From assembly GCF_036880985.1 (NCBI RefSeq), contig NZ_JBAJNO010000009.1:930001-994000 (forward strand): 64,000 nucleotides of DNA, in the 5' to 3' direction. The notes under the pieces were generated by a model. It ran no database searches. It had not been told where the DNA came from and was given only the letters and a program-made list of their open reading frames with translations. The stretch comes from Limibacter armeniacum. GTDB lineage: Bacteria > Bacteroidota > Bacteroidia > Cytophagales > Flammeovirgaceae. Each line of letters opens with the position of its first letter. The stretch's first letter is position 1. Shown in pieces: positions 46,420 through 54,905 of this stretch. Made by a program: the position numbers and the translations under genes.

Positions 46420-49400
46420 TTAATGCTTAATAAGTTTTTTCACCTCCCTGCCTTTCTCCGAAAAGATTTGCATCAAATACATTCCACTTCTCAATTGGGA
46501 AGTATTCAGTTCTACAGGTTGCGTTGCTTGCACTTCATAAGTTGTAATTACTTTCCCTGACATGTCTGTCAGTACAACATTGACGGTTCCCTGAACCGCT
46601 TCTGCTGTAACTACCAACCAATCTGAAAATGGGTTGGGAGCAACTTTGAAACTGCCAACACCTAAGTTATCCTCAATGCCTGTCACCTGATCTTCTCTTT
46701 CAAAGGCGACAGTTTTAGCAGACAAGTTTGCAGTTACCTCATATGTTCCTGCTGTCAATCCTGAAGGTAGTTTTATGTCATCTCCCTCATAGTTAGCTTC
46801 AACCAAAACTTGGCTGTCTTTAGAACCATATTGTGTAACATTTGCCCAATCATCAGCCGCTGTAATAAACTTAAAGCCTTCACTTGCTGATCCGGTAAGC
46901 TCCAAGGTAATGGTATAAATCCCATCGCCTTGATTCTCCATTTTCTCCGCTTTAAATGGATCCCAACCTCCTTCAGTCATTGAGCCTACTACAAACAAGT
47001 CACCACTGAACTGCTGAAAATCCTTGAAGAATGGTTTTCCTTCAGCTGCTGTCACTGAAACACTGCTATCTGCATTACGGAACTGGATAGCCAACCTGAA
47101 AGGTTGATCTTCTGCACTCAGCCCAAAGTACGTTGCAGGTGTAAGCGTTATTTCCCATAAACCATCTGCTGTTTTGGTCATTTTGCCCTTGGTGTTGTTA
47201 TCAACTGTATTGGCCAATGTTTCACTGTCCGCTCCATCCATCACCAAGCTAGCCACCATATACACTTCAGCAGCCTCTGCAAGCTCTGCCCCACCAACGG
47301 TTGGATCAAAAATTACGGTAATCTCTGTAGATGGTGTAAACTCAGCAGGCGTTACAGTCATCTGCTCACCGCCAACAGCCACTAGACCTGTTTCAGGATA
47401 AGTCACTGCCTCATTTACCAATACCATAAATGCTCCGGGAGCCATCAACATAGTACTGGAAGCTGGAACTTCTTTTCCATTTTCAAAATAGCTATACCAA
47501 GTACTACCATCTGCTGAATAATCATAGGCAACCTTTTCGGCTGTAACTCCAAAATTACCAATCACCTTTACAGTAAAGCTGCCATTTGTCAGTGAGTATT
47601 CTTTTACTACTTTATCAGCTCCTATTGACAGTGAGACATCACTGCCTGAAAGGCTGTATAACTCCTTTTCATTTCTTAGGCTAATCAATGCCTGATACAC
47701 TTTATAAAGGCTCGCACGGTCAGCGTCTTCGGTATACGACCACAGTACTGGTTTACGGGATGTTCTATTACCGTCATTTACCTCTCCTCCTAACGCTGTC
47801 TGATTGATGGATACATCATATCCCAGTTCTCCAAATTGCCAGATCATTTTTGGCCCTGGTATTGGCAGGAAAAAAGCTGTGTTCAGTTTCATTCGCTGAA
47901 TTGCGGTCTGCTTATCCTGTAAGTCGTATTCACTTGTCTGTTTACCGAAGTTCAGTGCGTCATACAGCATTCGCTCTTCATCATGGCTTTCCATATAACT
48001 CAACACACCATGCTGTGTCATACCTCTTGTGCCATGATATTGCCAATCAAGGTTAGCATTACCTCCTTTGGCATTGGTACGGAAATCATGATTGATATTT
48101 CCCCAAAGCAAGATTCCTTCAGCTGCCAGTACCTGTTCCTCACTATTGTCAGCTAAATGCTCAAAGATTACATAAGCATCTTCCTGTCCAGCATTGTTCC
48201 ATATTTCACCAGCCATTCTTGTCAAGATTGCAATACGGGAATCGTCCCTGCCATGACCTTCTCCAGGTGTTTGTGTAAAACCTTTTGTAAAGTCAAATCT
48301 GTAACCGTCAATATTGTATTCTTCTAGCCAGAACGTGTTCACTGAATCTATGAATGCCTGCGTATATAGGCTTTCATGGTTAAAGTCAGCACCCCAGCTA
48401 TAAGTAGGGTTTGGAGAATCTACATTGAACCAAGGGTTGGCTGCTGTTGGCTTTCCATAATCCCCTTCATTGTACATTCTAACCAGTGGAGCTGAATTAT
48501 AAGAGTGGTTCAATACCATATCAATCACCACTGCAATCCCTTTTCCATGTGCTGCGTCAATAAATGCCTTCAAATCATCTTTGGTACCATAATACTTATC
48601 AGGCGCAAAGTAGAAGTTAGGGTTATAACCCCAGCTATCATTGCCCTCAAACTCATTTACTGGCATCAGGTGGATACAATTGGCTCCCAGTTCCTTGATA
48701 TAGTCTAAACGATCAGTTGCTGCTTCGTAAGTTGATTCTTCCGTAAAGTCTCTAACATGCATTTCATACACCACCAGACTTTCTTTGGCCGGACGCTGAA
48801 AATCTGTAATGCTCCATACATACTCAGGTTGGTTTGTTTGGAATACTGATGCCCTGTATGAAGTGCTGTTTTCAGGATATGCAATCAGGTTAGGATATCT
48901 AGTTTCCTCTATATATTTATCATCAAAATCAGATACCTTTTCCGTATATGGATCAGCAATCTTAAGACTTCCATCGATCAGGTATTGATAGATATATTCC
49001 TTTCCAGCCTCTACTGTCATCTCCAACCAGAAATAGTTGGCATCAGCCTCTTCTGACTTTTTCATCAGGTAAGTTTCGCTTGACACCCAGTCGGAAAACT
49101 CTCCAATCACATTGACAAATTCTTTTTCCTTTGCGGGGTCCTGCAATACCAATGTGACTTTTGTAGGATTGCTTTCATTGTAGTTAGCTCCCAAATGAAG
49201 TCCTTCAGGACGTGGAGCCAGTACTACTTCCGGCTTTACATAAAATGATACTGTTTCTTCTAAAGAAACCTCATCACTATTTGCCTTCACGACAACATCG
49301 ACTGATCCAGAAACAGTTGCTGTATATGAATAAGACAGCTCTGAAACCGCTGTAGCTGCCTTTACTTCACTGCCATTTACCCAAATACTCAGGTCAGCAG

Positions 49401-49944
49401 CAGAGGAAGCTGTTGCCGTAATATTTACGGACTCTCCAATTGAATAAACCTCCTTTGCAGGGGCTACCGAAACATCTAAAGTTAAACTGAGTTCAGAAAA
49501 TGTAATTGATGCATCACCAGTCTTGGTATTACCGTCATCACTTCTCAATAGATAGCCCACACTTTCAATCTGGTTAGGTGCTACTCCTATTAGCTCAGCA
49601 AGATTATTAGCTGTTTTCTCAGTATTATTTCTGTCTGTAAAAGTTAAGGGAAGTTTAAAAGTATATTTGTTTGACTGTCCTTCAACAGGTGCCAACTTAG
49701 CGCCATTCAGCATTGACGTAGTCCAACTACCCCCGTTAGTTTGCCAATCTCCTACGTTTGACCATCCCCAAATATAAATATCACTTAGTCCCTCAACGTT
49801 AGTCCCTGACACATCAAAAGTAATGGTTACTTCATCCAAAACTGTCGCATTTGCTGGTTCAAGCGACACCTTTGGTGTTTGAGCAAATGCTGTAATACTT
49901 ACCCCTAGTAGGAATAAGAGTATCCGTAATTGTTTCAAGATCAT
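46420..49944 (-). CDS. Multidomain GH13 alpha-amylase-family enzyme with T9SS tail (amylase 2)
   Basis: An 1174-residue secreted enzyme. Order: signal peptide (1-21, ends AFAQ); N-terminal beta domain with IYIWGWSNVGDW; a second beta domain; a GH13 N-module with VIGEFSDW; catalytic barrel with DMVLNH, GYRFDFTKG (nucleophile Asp551), VIFEHLAD (acid/base Glu595) and ESHDEE (Asp655); GH13 C-domain; two accessory beta modules; and a T9SS sorting domain (about 1098-1174, starting VAPNPFSDW). All GH13 catalytic residues are present. It should cut starch-like glucan at the cell surface or outside the cell. Confidence 0.93.
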   Translation of the reverse strand: MILKQLRILLFLLGVSITAFAQTPKVSLEPANATVLDEVTITFDVSGTNVEGLSDIYIWGWSNVGDWQTNGGSWTTSMLNGAKLAPVEGQSNKYTFKLPLTFTDRNNTEKTANNLAELIGVAPNQIESVGYLLRSDDGNTKTGDASITFSELSLTLDVSVAPAKEVYSIGESVNITATASSAADLSIWVNGSEVKAATAVSELSYSYTATVSGSVDVVVKANSDEVSLEETVSFYVKPEVVLAPRPEGLHLGANYNESNPTKVTLVLQDPAKEKEFVNVIGEFSDWVSSETYLMKKSEEADANYFWLEMTVEAGKEYIYQYLIDGSLKIADPYTEKVSDFDDKYIEETRYPNLIAYPENSTSYRASVFQTNQPEYVWSITDFQRPAKESLVVYEMHVRDFTEESTYEAATDRLDYIKELGANCIHLMPVNEFEGNDSWGYNPNFYFAPDKYYGTKDDLKAFIDAAHGKGIAVVIDMVLNHSYNSAPLVRMYNEGDYGKPTAANPWFNVDSPNPTYSWGADFNHESLYTQAFIDSVNTFWLEEYNIDGYRFDFTKGFTQTPGEGHGRDDSRIAILTRMAGEIWNNAGQEDAYVIFEHLADNSEEQVLAAEGILLWGNINHDFRTNAKGGNANLDWQYHGTRGMTQHGVLSYMESHDEERMLYDALNFGKQTSEYDLQDKQTAIQRMKLNTAFFLPIPGPKMIWQFGELGYDVSINQTALGGEVNDGNRTSRKPVLWSYTEDADRASLYKVYQALISLRNEKELYSLSGSDVSLSIGADKVVKEYSLTNGSFTVKVIGNFGVTAEKVAYDYSADGSTWYSYFENGKEVPASSTMLMAPGAFMVLVNEAVTYPETGLVAVGGEQMTVTPAEFTPSTEITVIFDPTVGGAELAEAAEVYMVASLVMDGADSETLANTVDNNTKGKMTKTADGLWEITLTPATYFGLSAEDQPFRLAIQFRNADSSVSVTAAEGKPFFKDFQQFSGDLFVVGSMTEGGWDPFKAEKMENQGDGIYTITLELTGSASEGFKFITAADDWANVTQYGSKDSQVLVEANYEGDDIKLPSGLTAGTYEVTANLSAKTVAFEREDQVTGIEDNLGVGSFKVAPNPFSDWLVVTAEAVQGTVNVVLTDMSGKVITTYEVQATQPVELNTSQLRSGMYLMQIFSEKGREVKKLIKH

Positions 49945-49983
49945 AGTTTAAATTGTTAGTTCAGTAATAATTACAAGTGGAAT

Positions 49984-50022
49984 AGAAAAAGCGGAAGCGA
50001 AAATCACTTCGCTTCCGCTCAA
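49984..50022 (-). terminator. Terminator of the susC3 operon
   Basis: A perfect 11-bp stem AGCGGAAGCGA/TCGCTTCCGCT (49990-50019) with a T-run on the minus strand, after the SusF-like gene and before amylase 2. Confidence 0.92.
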
Positions 50023-50047
50023 ATTTATTACTCTATCGTTTATACTA

Positions 50048-51649
50048 CTATTTAGCAGTCAGTTCATATGTCATGGCACCAGGTGTCAAATCCATTTTCA
50101 CAGTATAGGTTCCTACTGTAACATCAATGTTAGCACCTTTGTAATCCAATGATCCATCTGCACCATCATCACCAAAATCATGTACCCAATCATCATTTGC
50201 TCGGAACTTGATTTGACCATCAGTCAATGTAATATCAACAGACCATACAAAGCTTAACCCTCCTTCGTGTGTCATATCTTGATCAGCATCCCAACCATTA
50301 GCTGTCGCATGACCAATTACACCAAAAGTCATAGGTGTTACAGTATAGATATTATCTACAAAGTTTACTTCGATCATATAGAAGCCATCTTCTGCAACAG
50401 TCACATTTTGTTCTCCATCCTGCTCCAATACACCTGAAGCGCCATCAAGCATTCCCCAGTCTCCATCCCAAGCGCCAAGCGTTGGTAAAAACTTGAAGCC
50501 AAATCCATCTACTGTGATTGGTGTGAAAATTCTAAATTTACCTTCATCAGTTTTAGTAAATGGCAATGCATTACCCTCATTCCAATCAGCTGGAGTTGAA
50601 CCTCCTACCAAGTACAATTCATCAGGAAGAGTACTTGTCACAACAGGTTTGATAGCATAAGTTTCTGTTACAAAGTTAACCGCAATTTGATATTTGCCAT
50701 CACTCTCAATTGTAACATTGGCTTCACCTTCTTGTACTAATGAGCCAGGCTCACCTTCCTTCATTCCCCAATCGCCATCCCAAGAACCAAGAGTTGGTAA
50801 GAACTTGACGCCATCACCACTTACTGTGAGGTCTGCAATAATACTGAAAACTCCTTCCGAAACTTGAGTAAATGGCAATGCACTCTCAGGTGCCCAACCA
50901 GCAGCACTTGATCCACCTACCAAGTATAATTCTTGTGGGTACGGCGTTAATAGTTCCATTTCAAATGAATAAGTATCAAATGAAACTGTGTATTTACCTG
51001 ACTTTTCTACTGTAAACTGCTCCCCACTACCTAATACGGTTCCCTCAGCACTATTGCTCCAAACTAGTCCACTTTCATCCATCGTAGTCGACACAATAAA
51101 GCGAGTACCTTCAGGTATTTCCTGTACTACAACCCACAAGTTAGGATTTGCTTCATCCTGAATCAGCTCGATTGGATCCCCTCCTTCAACAAGCATATAA
51201 AGAGAAGCAATTTCTGGGCGCTGGAAGAAAACTTTTACTTCCTGTGTAATATGATTTTCATCAGCATCCACTACTGAAACCAACACTTTTCCACTGCCAT
51301 TATCCAAGTTTTTAGCAAATGGGACATTGACTGTATATGAAAGGTTTTTAGCTGTTGCATTAATTGGCTCTTCCTGTTTCAACAATACTTCTGACAGTGG
51401 GGATACAACTGATACCGTCGCCTCACTAAGCATGCCATTATCAGCAAGATCAATATCAATTACCATTTCCTGTCCATAAGTAATTGTGTCACTTGATAGA
51501 ACAAGTTCATTAACTATTGGTGACTCTGTATCAGGTACTACTTCTTCAAGTGGGTTACCTGTAAAAGTCGGTTGAGTTTCGAATTCACATGCAGAGAACA
51601 GTATTGCTAATGCCATTACCGCTTTGCTGATGCTATATAATTTTTTCAT
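50048..51649 (-). CDS. SusF-like glucan-binding lipoprotein with tandem modules
   Basis: The 533-residue lipoprotein (LFSACEFETQ, Cys21) has an N-terminal Ig-like domain, then a series of SusE/SusF-type binding modules. Two are close repeats: one starting near residue 242 (ELYLVGGSSAAGWAPESALP) and one near 343 (ELYLVGGSTPADWNEGNALP), each containing KFLPTLG(S/A)WDGDWGM. A shorter third starts FGVIGHATANGWD. The Trp-rich segments fit aromatic platforms for glucan. It is the last gene of the susC3 operon and probably sits on the cell surface. Confidence 0.87.
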   Translation of the reverse strand: MKKLYSISKAVMALAILFSACEFETQPTFTGNPLEEVVPDTESPIVNELVLSSDTITYGQEMVIDIDLADNGMLSEATVSVVSPLSEVLLKQEEPINATAKNLSYTVNVPFAKNLDNGSGKVLVSVVDADENHITQEVKVFFQRPEIASLYMLVEGGDPIELIQDEANPNLWVVVQEIPEGTRFIVSTTMDESGLVWSNSAEGTVLGSGEQFTVEKSGKYTVSFDTYSFEMELLTPYPQELYLVGGSSAAGWAPESALPFTQVSEGVFSIIADLTVSGDGVKFLPTLGSWDGDWGMKEGEPGSLVQEGEANVTIESDGKYQIAVNFVTETYAIKPVVTSTLPDELYLVGGSTPADWNEGNALPFTKTDEGKFRIFTPITVDGFGFKFLPTLGAWDGDWGMLDGASGVLEQDGEQNVTVAEDGFYMIEVNFVDNIYTVTPMTFGVIGHATANGWDADQDMTHEGGLSFVWSVDITLTDGQIKFRANDDWVHDFGDDGADGSLDYKGANIDVTVGTYTVKMDLTPGAMTYELTAK

Positions 51650-51706
51650 GTTGATTCTTCTTTAAAAACTTCAGAAAAGCTGGGGTTTAACCCCAGACAA
51701 CCGTTT

Positions 51707-52885
51707 TTATTTTACGAGACCTAACGTGAAGTTCTGCTCGATGCCGTCAGCGGTTACTACCCTCACAGTGGAAGTCTTATTCTCATTTGTGAAATAATAT
51801 TCCAGTGAAGATGGTACTGTATCAAACGCTTTAGATGGAATGAATGCCAACCTGTACTTACCTCCATATAATGCTTGCATTTCCTTTGGCATCTCAAAAT
51901 CAGTCCCATCTACTACGAACTGTACATATACCTGACTTTCAACAGCAAGAGGGGTCTTTCCACCAAACTCTTCAAATACATCAAAGTAGATTAATACCGC
52001 ATCGTTTTCTGTAAACTGTACAGGAAAGGCTTTTGTAAACGACTTCAGTACAACATCCTCTTTGGTTCTCAAGAAAAAGTCTGTATCTCCGTCTTTGAAC
52101 TCGTTGTCCCATGCACCATTATTGGCTACCATTGATACACCTTTAAAGCTCGCTGCATCTTCTTCCGACAAACCGTAGTATTCAAATGGGATAATGTCCT
52201 TTTTCCAAACACCTGAATCATTCACCTTTACCATGCTCGCATCTCTTTTCTCTAAAGAAGAAGCCTCAGCAGCAGGGTTACCCTGATAATCAACAGTGTA
52301 CTTCCATCCATCTTTACCCAAAATAGCACCTGTGTGAATGTAAACAGGTCCTTCATCTGGAATATTTGGCTTACCATCAGCCACTGCATTTCTTACATTG
52401 ATGATAATCGAAACTGGAGTATAAGCATCAAACTTCTCAGGAAAGATTACTGCTTTTTCATTTTCCATAATTGAAAAATCAAATGTTTTGATAGCATCGT
52501 CTCCATCAATATTATCCGTCTGTGCTGAACCATCTCTGTTTTTGACTAGGAAGTTGATTGCATTGTCTGTCAAACCTGTTGGGTACCATTCAGAAGCTAC
52601 AAACTTGATCATATACAAAGCTCCTTCCACTTGTGTCAATTTCATCCTGTCATCTGAGCCACCCCACTGACCATTATAAGCAGCGTCACCATTGGACCAA
52701 GACCAGATAAATAGATCTTCAGCTAAATTTTCAACAGCTGTACCTGTAAGGTCTACATAGAGAGTAGCTTCCTCATCCATTGTAAAAGCTGCTGGGCTTA
52801 CATAAGCATTAGCAGGTTTTTGTGCCATCGCCACTCCTGCAAAAAGCATTAGGATGGCTACCAGGCTTAATTTTATATTCTTCAT
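51707..52885 (-). CDS. Secreted protein built of amylase accessory modules
   Basis: A 392-residue protein with an ordinary signal peptide (cut after AMA, residue 21), no lipid Cys and no T9SS tail. Its first domain (LFIWSWSNGDAAYNGQWGG) resembles the N-terminal domain of amylase 2 (IYIWGWSNVGDWQTNGGSW). The second (VIFPEKFDAYTPVSIIINVR) resembles the module after the catalytic domain in both amylases (e.g. VFPTEFDANTVIKIYFDP). A third similar domain follows. It thus looks like a free-standing set of non-catalytic amylase modules. It may bind glucan in the periplasm or be exported by an unseen signal. It lies within the susC3 operon. Confidence 0.8.
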   Translation of the reverse strand: MKNIKLSLVAILMLFAGVAMAQKPANAYVSPAAFTMDEEATLYVDLTGTAVENLAEDLFIWSWSNGDAAYNGQWGGSDDRMKLTQVEGALYMIKFVASEWYPTGLTDNAINFLVKNRDGSAQTDNIDGDDAIKTFDFSIMENEKAVIFPEKFDAYTPVSIIINVRNAVADGKPNIPDEGPVYIHTGAILGKDGWKYTVDYQGNPAAEASSLEKRDASMVKVNDSGVWKKDIIPFEYYGLSEEDAASFKGVSMVANNGAWDNEFKDGDTDFFLRTKEDVVLKSFTKAFPVQFTENDAVLIYFDVFEEFGGKTPLAVESQVYVQFVVDGTDFEMPKEMQALYGGKYRLAFIPSKAFDTVPSSLEYYFTNENKTSTVRVVTADGIEQNFTLGLVK

Positions 52886-52950
52886 TATTGAAAGTCTTTT
52901 TTTGTCAATAACCTTTTGGACAGCGATCTTAACTGTCCTTCTAAGCAGTT

Positions 52951-53442
52951 TTAGTTTCTAGTCAACTCGTAAGTATACGTCAAGATAGGAGTACCACCTA
53001 CTACCCTATCGTATGCTACTGCCAAGTCATGTCCTGGTCTTGGCATTGAAGCCAATTTCAGAGTTTGATTACCATCCTGCGTAAGGATAACCATAGTAGG
53101 ATAGTCACCTTCTTCTTCATTGAATGACCATTCACCACCTGTAAGACCTATAAAATTAGGAGCCTCAGCACCCTCTGCTGACTTTATTTCAAAAGTCCCA
53201 TCGCTATTGAATACAAAAACAAGCTTGTCCGTTGACAATAATGATGTCAGATCCTGCTCCCTTTCTGGGTCATTGATATCTTTTATTCCAAGATCTGTCA
53301 TTGTCACAGCTTCTACTGTCCATGTGCCTACCATTCCCTCCATTCTTTGAGTAGTGAATGGTTCTTCCAGTGCTACAAATTCGTCAGGGGTACAAGCAAT
53401 AAACAGAAGTAACCCTAACAGATATATTGAAAGTTTTTTCAT
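52951..53442 (-). CDS. DUF5004-like lipoprotein
   Basis: The start at 53442 gives 163 residues with a lipoprotein signal (LLFIACTPDE, Cys17). An ATG 12 bases further upstream is possible. The body resembles lipocalin-like DUF5004 proteins found in SusCD loci: GMVGTWTVEAV, then LVFVFNSDGTFEIKS, GGEWSFNEEEGDYPTMVILT. No enzymatic residues are seen. It lies between SusD3 and the amylase-module protein in the same operon, so a role at the surface in binding or assembly is possible. Confidence 0.75.
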   Translation of the reverse strand: MKKLSIYLLGLLLFIACTPDEFVALEEPFTTQRMEGMVGTWTVEAVTMTDLGIKDINDPEREQDLTSLLSTDKLVFVFNSDGTFEIKSAEGAEAPNFIGLTGGEWSFNEEEGDYPTMVILTQDGNQTLKLASMPRPGHDLAVAYDRVVGGTPILTYTYELTRN

Positions 53443-53471
53443 TGTGATTGTCATTTCTTTTGGTTATCAGA

Positions 53472-54881
53472 TTAGTTACAGCCACCTTCCTCATTTGGTA
53501 CGAAACCTTCTCTGTTTGAGTCAATTTCTGATTTTGGGAATTGCAACAGCATACCTGGACAGTTCCATGGTGCACCTTTTACATAGGAAGTTTCACCTTT
53601 TGCTCCAATTCTCTTTACTTGATGGATTCTATCTCCTTCAGCGACCAACTCTAACCTTCTTTCTTGTCTTACCTGACTGATTAGTTCATCTTGATCAGTA
53701 GGCGCTGTCTTTACAGCAGCTCCATAAGCTCTGTCCAAAATCACTTGAAGATCTTGTTGAGCATTCACTAATTTATCTCCTCCCAACTCTGCCGCTGCTT
53801 CTGCTCTTGTTAGGTACATTTCGGTCATATGTACAAGTGGCACTTGCACATAATCCTTCTCATTGAACTTAGTCAGCACGATAAAACCTGGGTAAGTAAC
53901 ATCATCGTATAATGCTGCGCGCTTATCTGTTTCAGCTGCTGTAGCCAAGTCATAGAGGTTAGTTGAAATTCTGAACCCTGGCAGGTTTTTATCAGAACGA
54001 TATTTCCCACTTAATTCACCTCCGTTATTGTTCTGAGCACTCATACTAACAAGACCGAACAGTTCTTCTACTGATGCTTCAGCAGTAAAACGATCCATAT
54101 AGTAGGTATCACTCATATCCAATGACTTGCCACTATTGCTGATTACATCATTGGCATAATCAAATGCCTCTTGAAACATATTCATTTGGAAATAAACCCT
54201 TGCCAAATAAGCTTTTGCTGACCACTTATTTGCATATCGGTCCGTTTCAAAACGAGATACTACTTCTGGTAAGTTACTTTCTGCAAACTCCAGATCACCT
54301 ATTACCTGAGCATACACCTCAGTCGCAGTTGCTCTAACTGGTGCTAATTTTGGATCAGAGTCCAACCTAATTGGAACAGATAGATCTGAATCAGCAGTGG
54401 ACTGAACATAAGGTTTACCAAACAACCTTGAAACCTCAAAAAGTGATATTGCTCTAATGAACCTCGCTTCCGCTTCGAACTGGGTCTTTTTACCTTCGCT
54501 AACTAGCGACATATACTCAAGTACTAGATTTGCTCTTCTTATTGCTGTATATGGCTGAGCATAAACCTGATTTTTATAGTCATCAAAGATGTTGCTTTGG
54601 AATGTATATATACCCAACTCTCCTTCTGTCAATGACGAACCATCGATATTCTCGCCCATCAGTTCTGCAATATTCTGGACTCTTCCTCCATAGAAGTTGC
54701 CACTTGCCAATTCTTTATAAGCACCATTCAGTAGCATTTCAACAGATGCTTCATCCACTATTGCATCCTCTGTTATTACCTCATTCCCATTTGGGGTATA
54801 TTCCAAGTAGTCATCACAACCCGACAGCACTACTGCTGCACAAGCCATTGCTACGATATATCTTTTGAAATTCATTTTCAT
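53472..54881 (-). CDS. SusD/RagB-family nutrient-binding lipoprotein (SusD3)
   Basis: A 469-residue lipoprotein (VVLSGCDDYLEY, Cys22) with the SusD fold: EMLLNGAYKELASGNFYGG, EARFIRAISLFEVSRLFGKP, and the C-terminal VRQERRLELVAEGDRIHQVKRI segment with a final NCPGMLLQFPKSEID. The start could be the second ATG (residue 3). It works with SusC3, whose gene ends 24 bases upstream. Confidence 0.94.
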   Translation of the reverse strand: MKMNFKRYIVAMACAAVVLSGCDDYLEYTPNGNEVITEDAIVDEASVEMLLNGAYKELASGNFYGGRVQNIAELMGENIDGSSLTEGELGIYTFQSNIFDDYKNQVYAQPYTAIRRANLVLEYMSLVSEGKKTQFEAEARFIRAISLFEVSRLFGKPYVQSTADSDLSVPIRLDSDPKLAPVRATATEVYAQVIGDLEFAESNLPEVVSRFETDRYANKWSAKAYLARVYFQMNMFQEAFDYANDVISNSGKSLDMSDTYYMDRFTAEASVEELFGLVSMSAQNNNGGELSGKYRSDKNLPGFRISTNLYDLATAAETDKRAALYDDVTYPGFIVLTKFNEKDYVQVPLVHMTEMYLTRAEAAAELGGDKLVNAQQDLQVILDRAYGAAVKTAPTDQDELISQVRQERRLELVAEGDRIHQVKRIGAKGETSYVKGAPWNCPGMLLQFPKSEIDSNREGFVPNEEGGCN

Positions 54882-54905
54882 TCCGTTTTAGTCGGTTCGT
54901 TTAAT

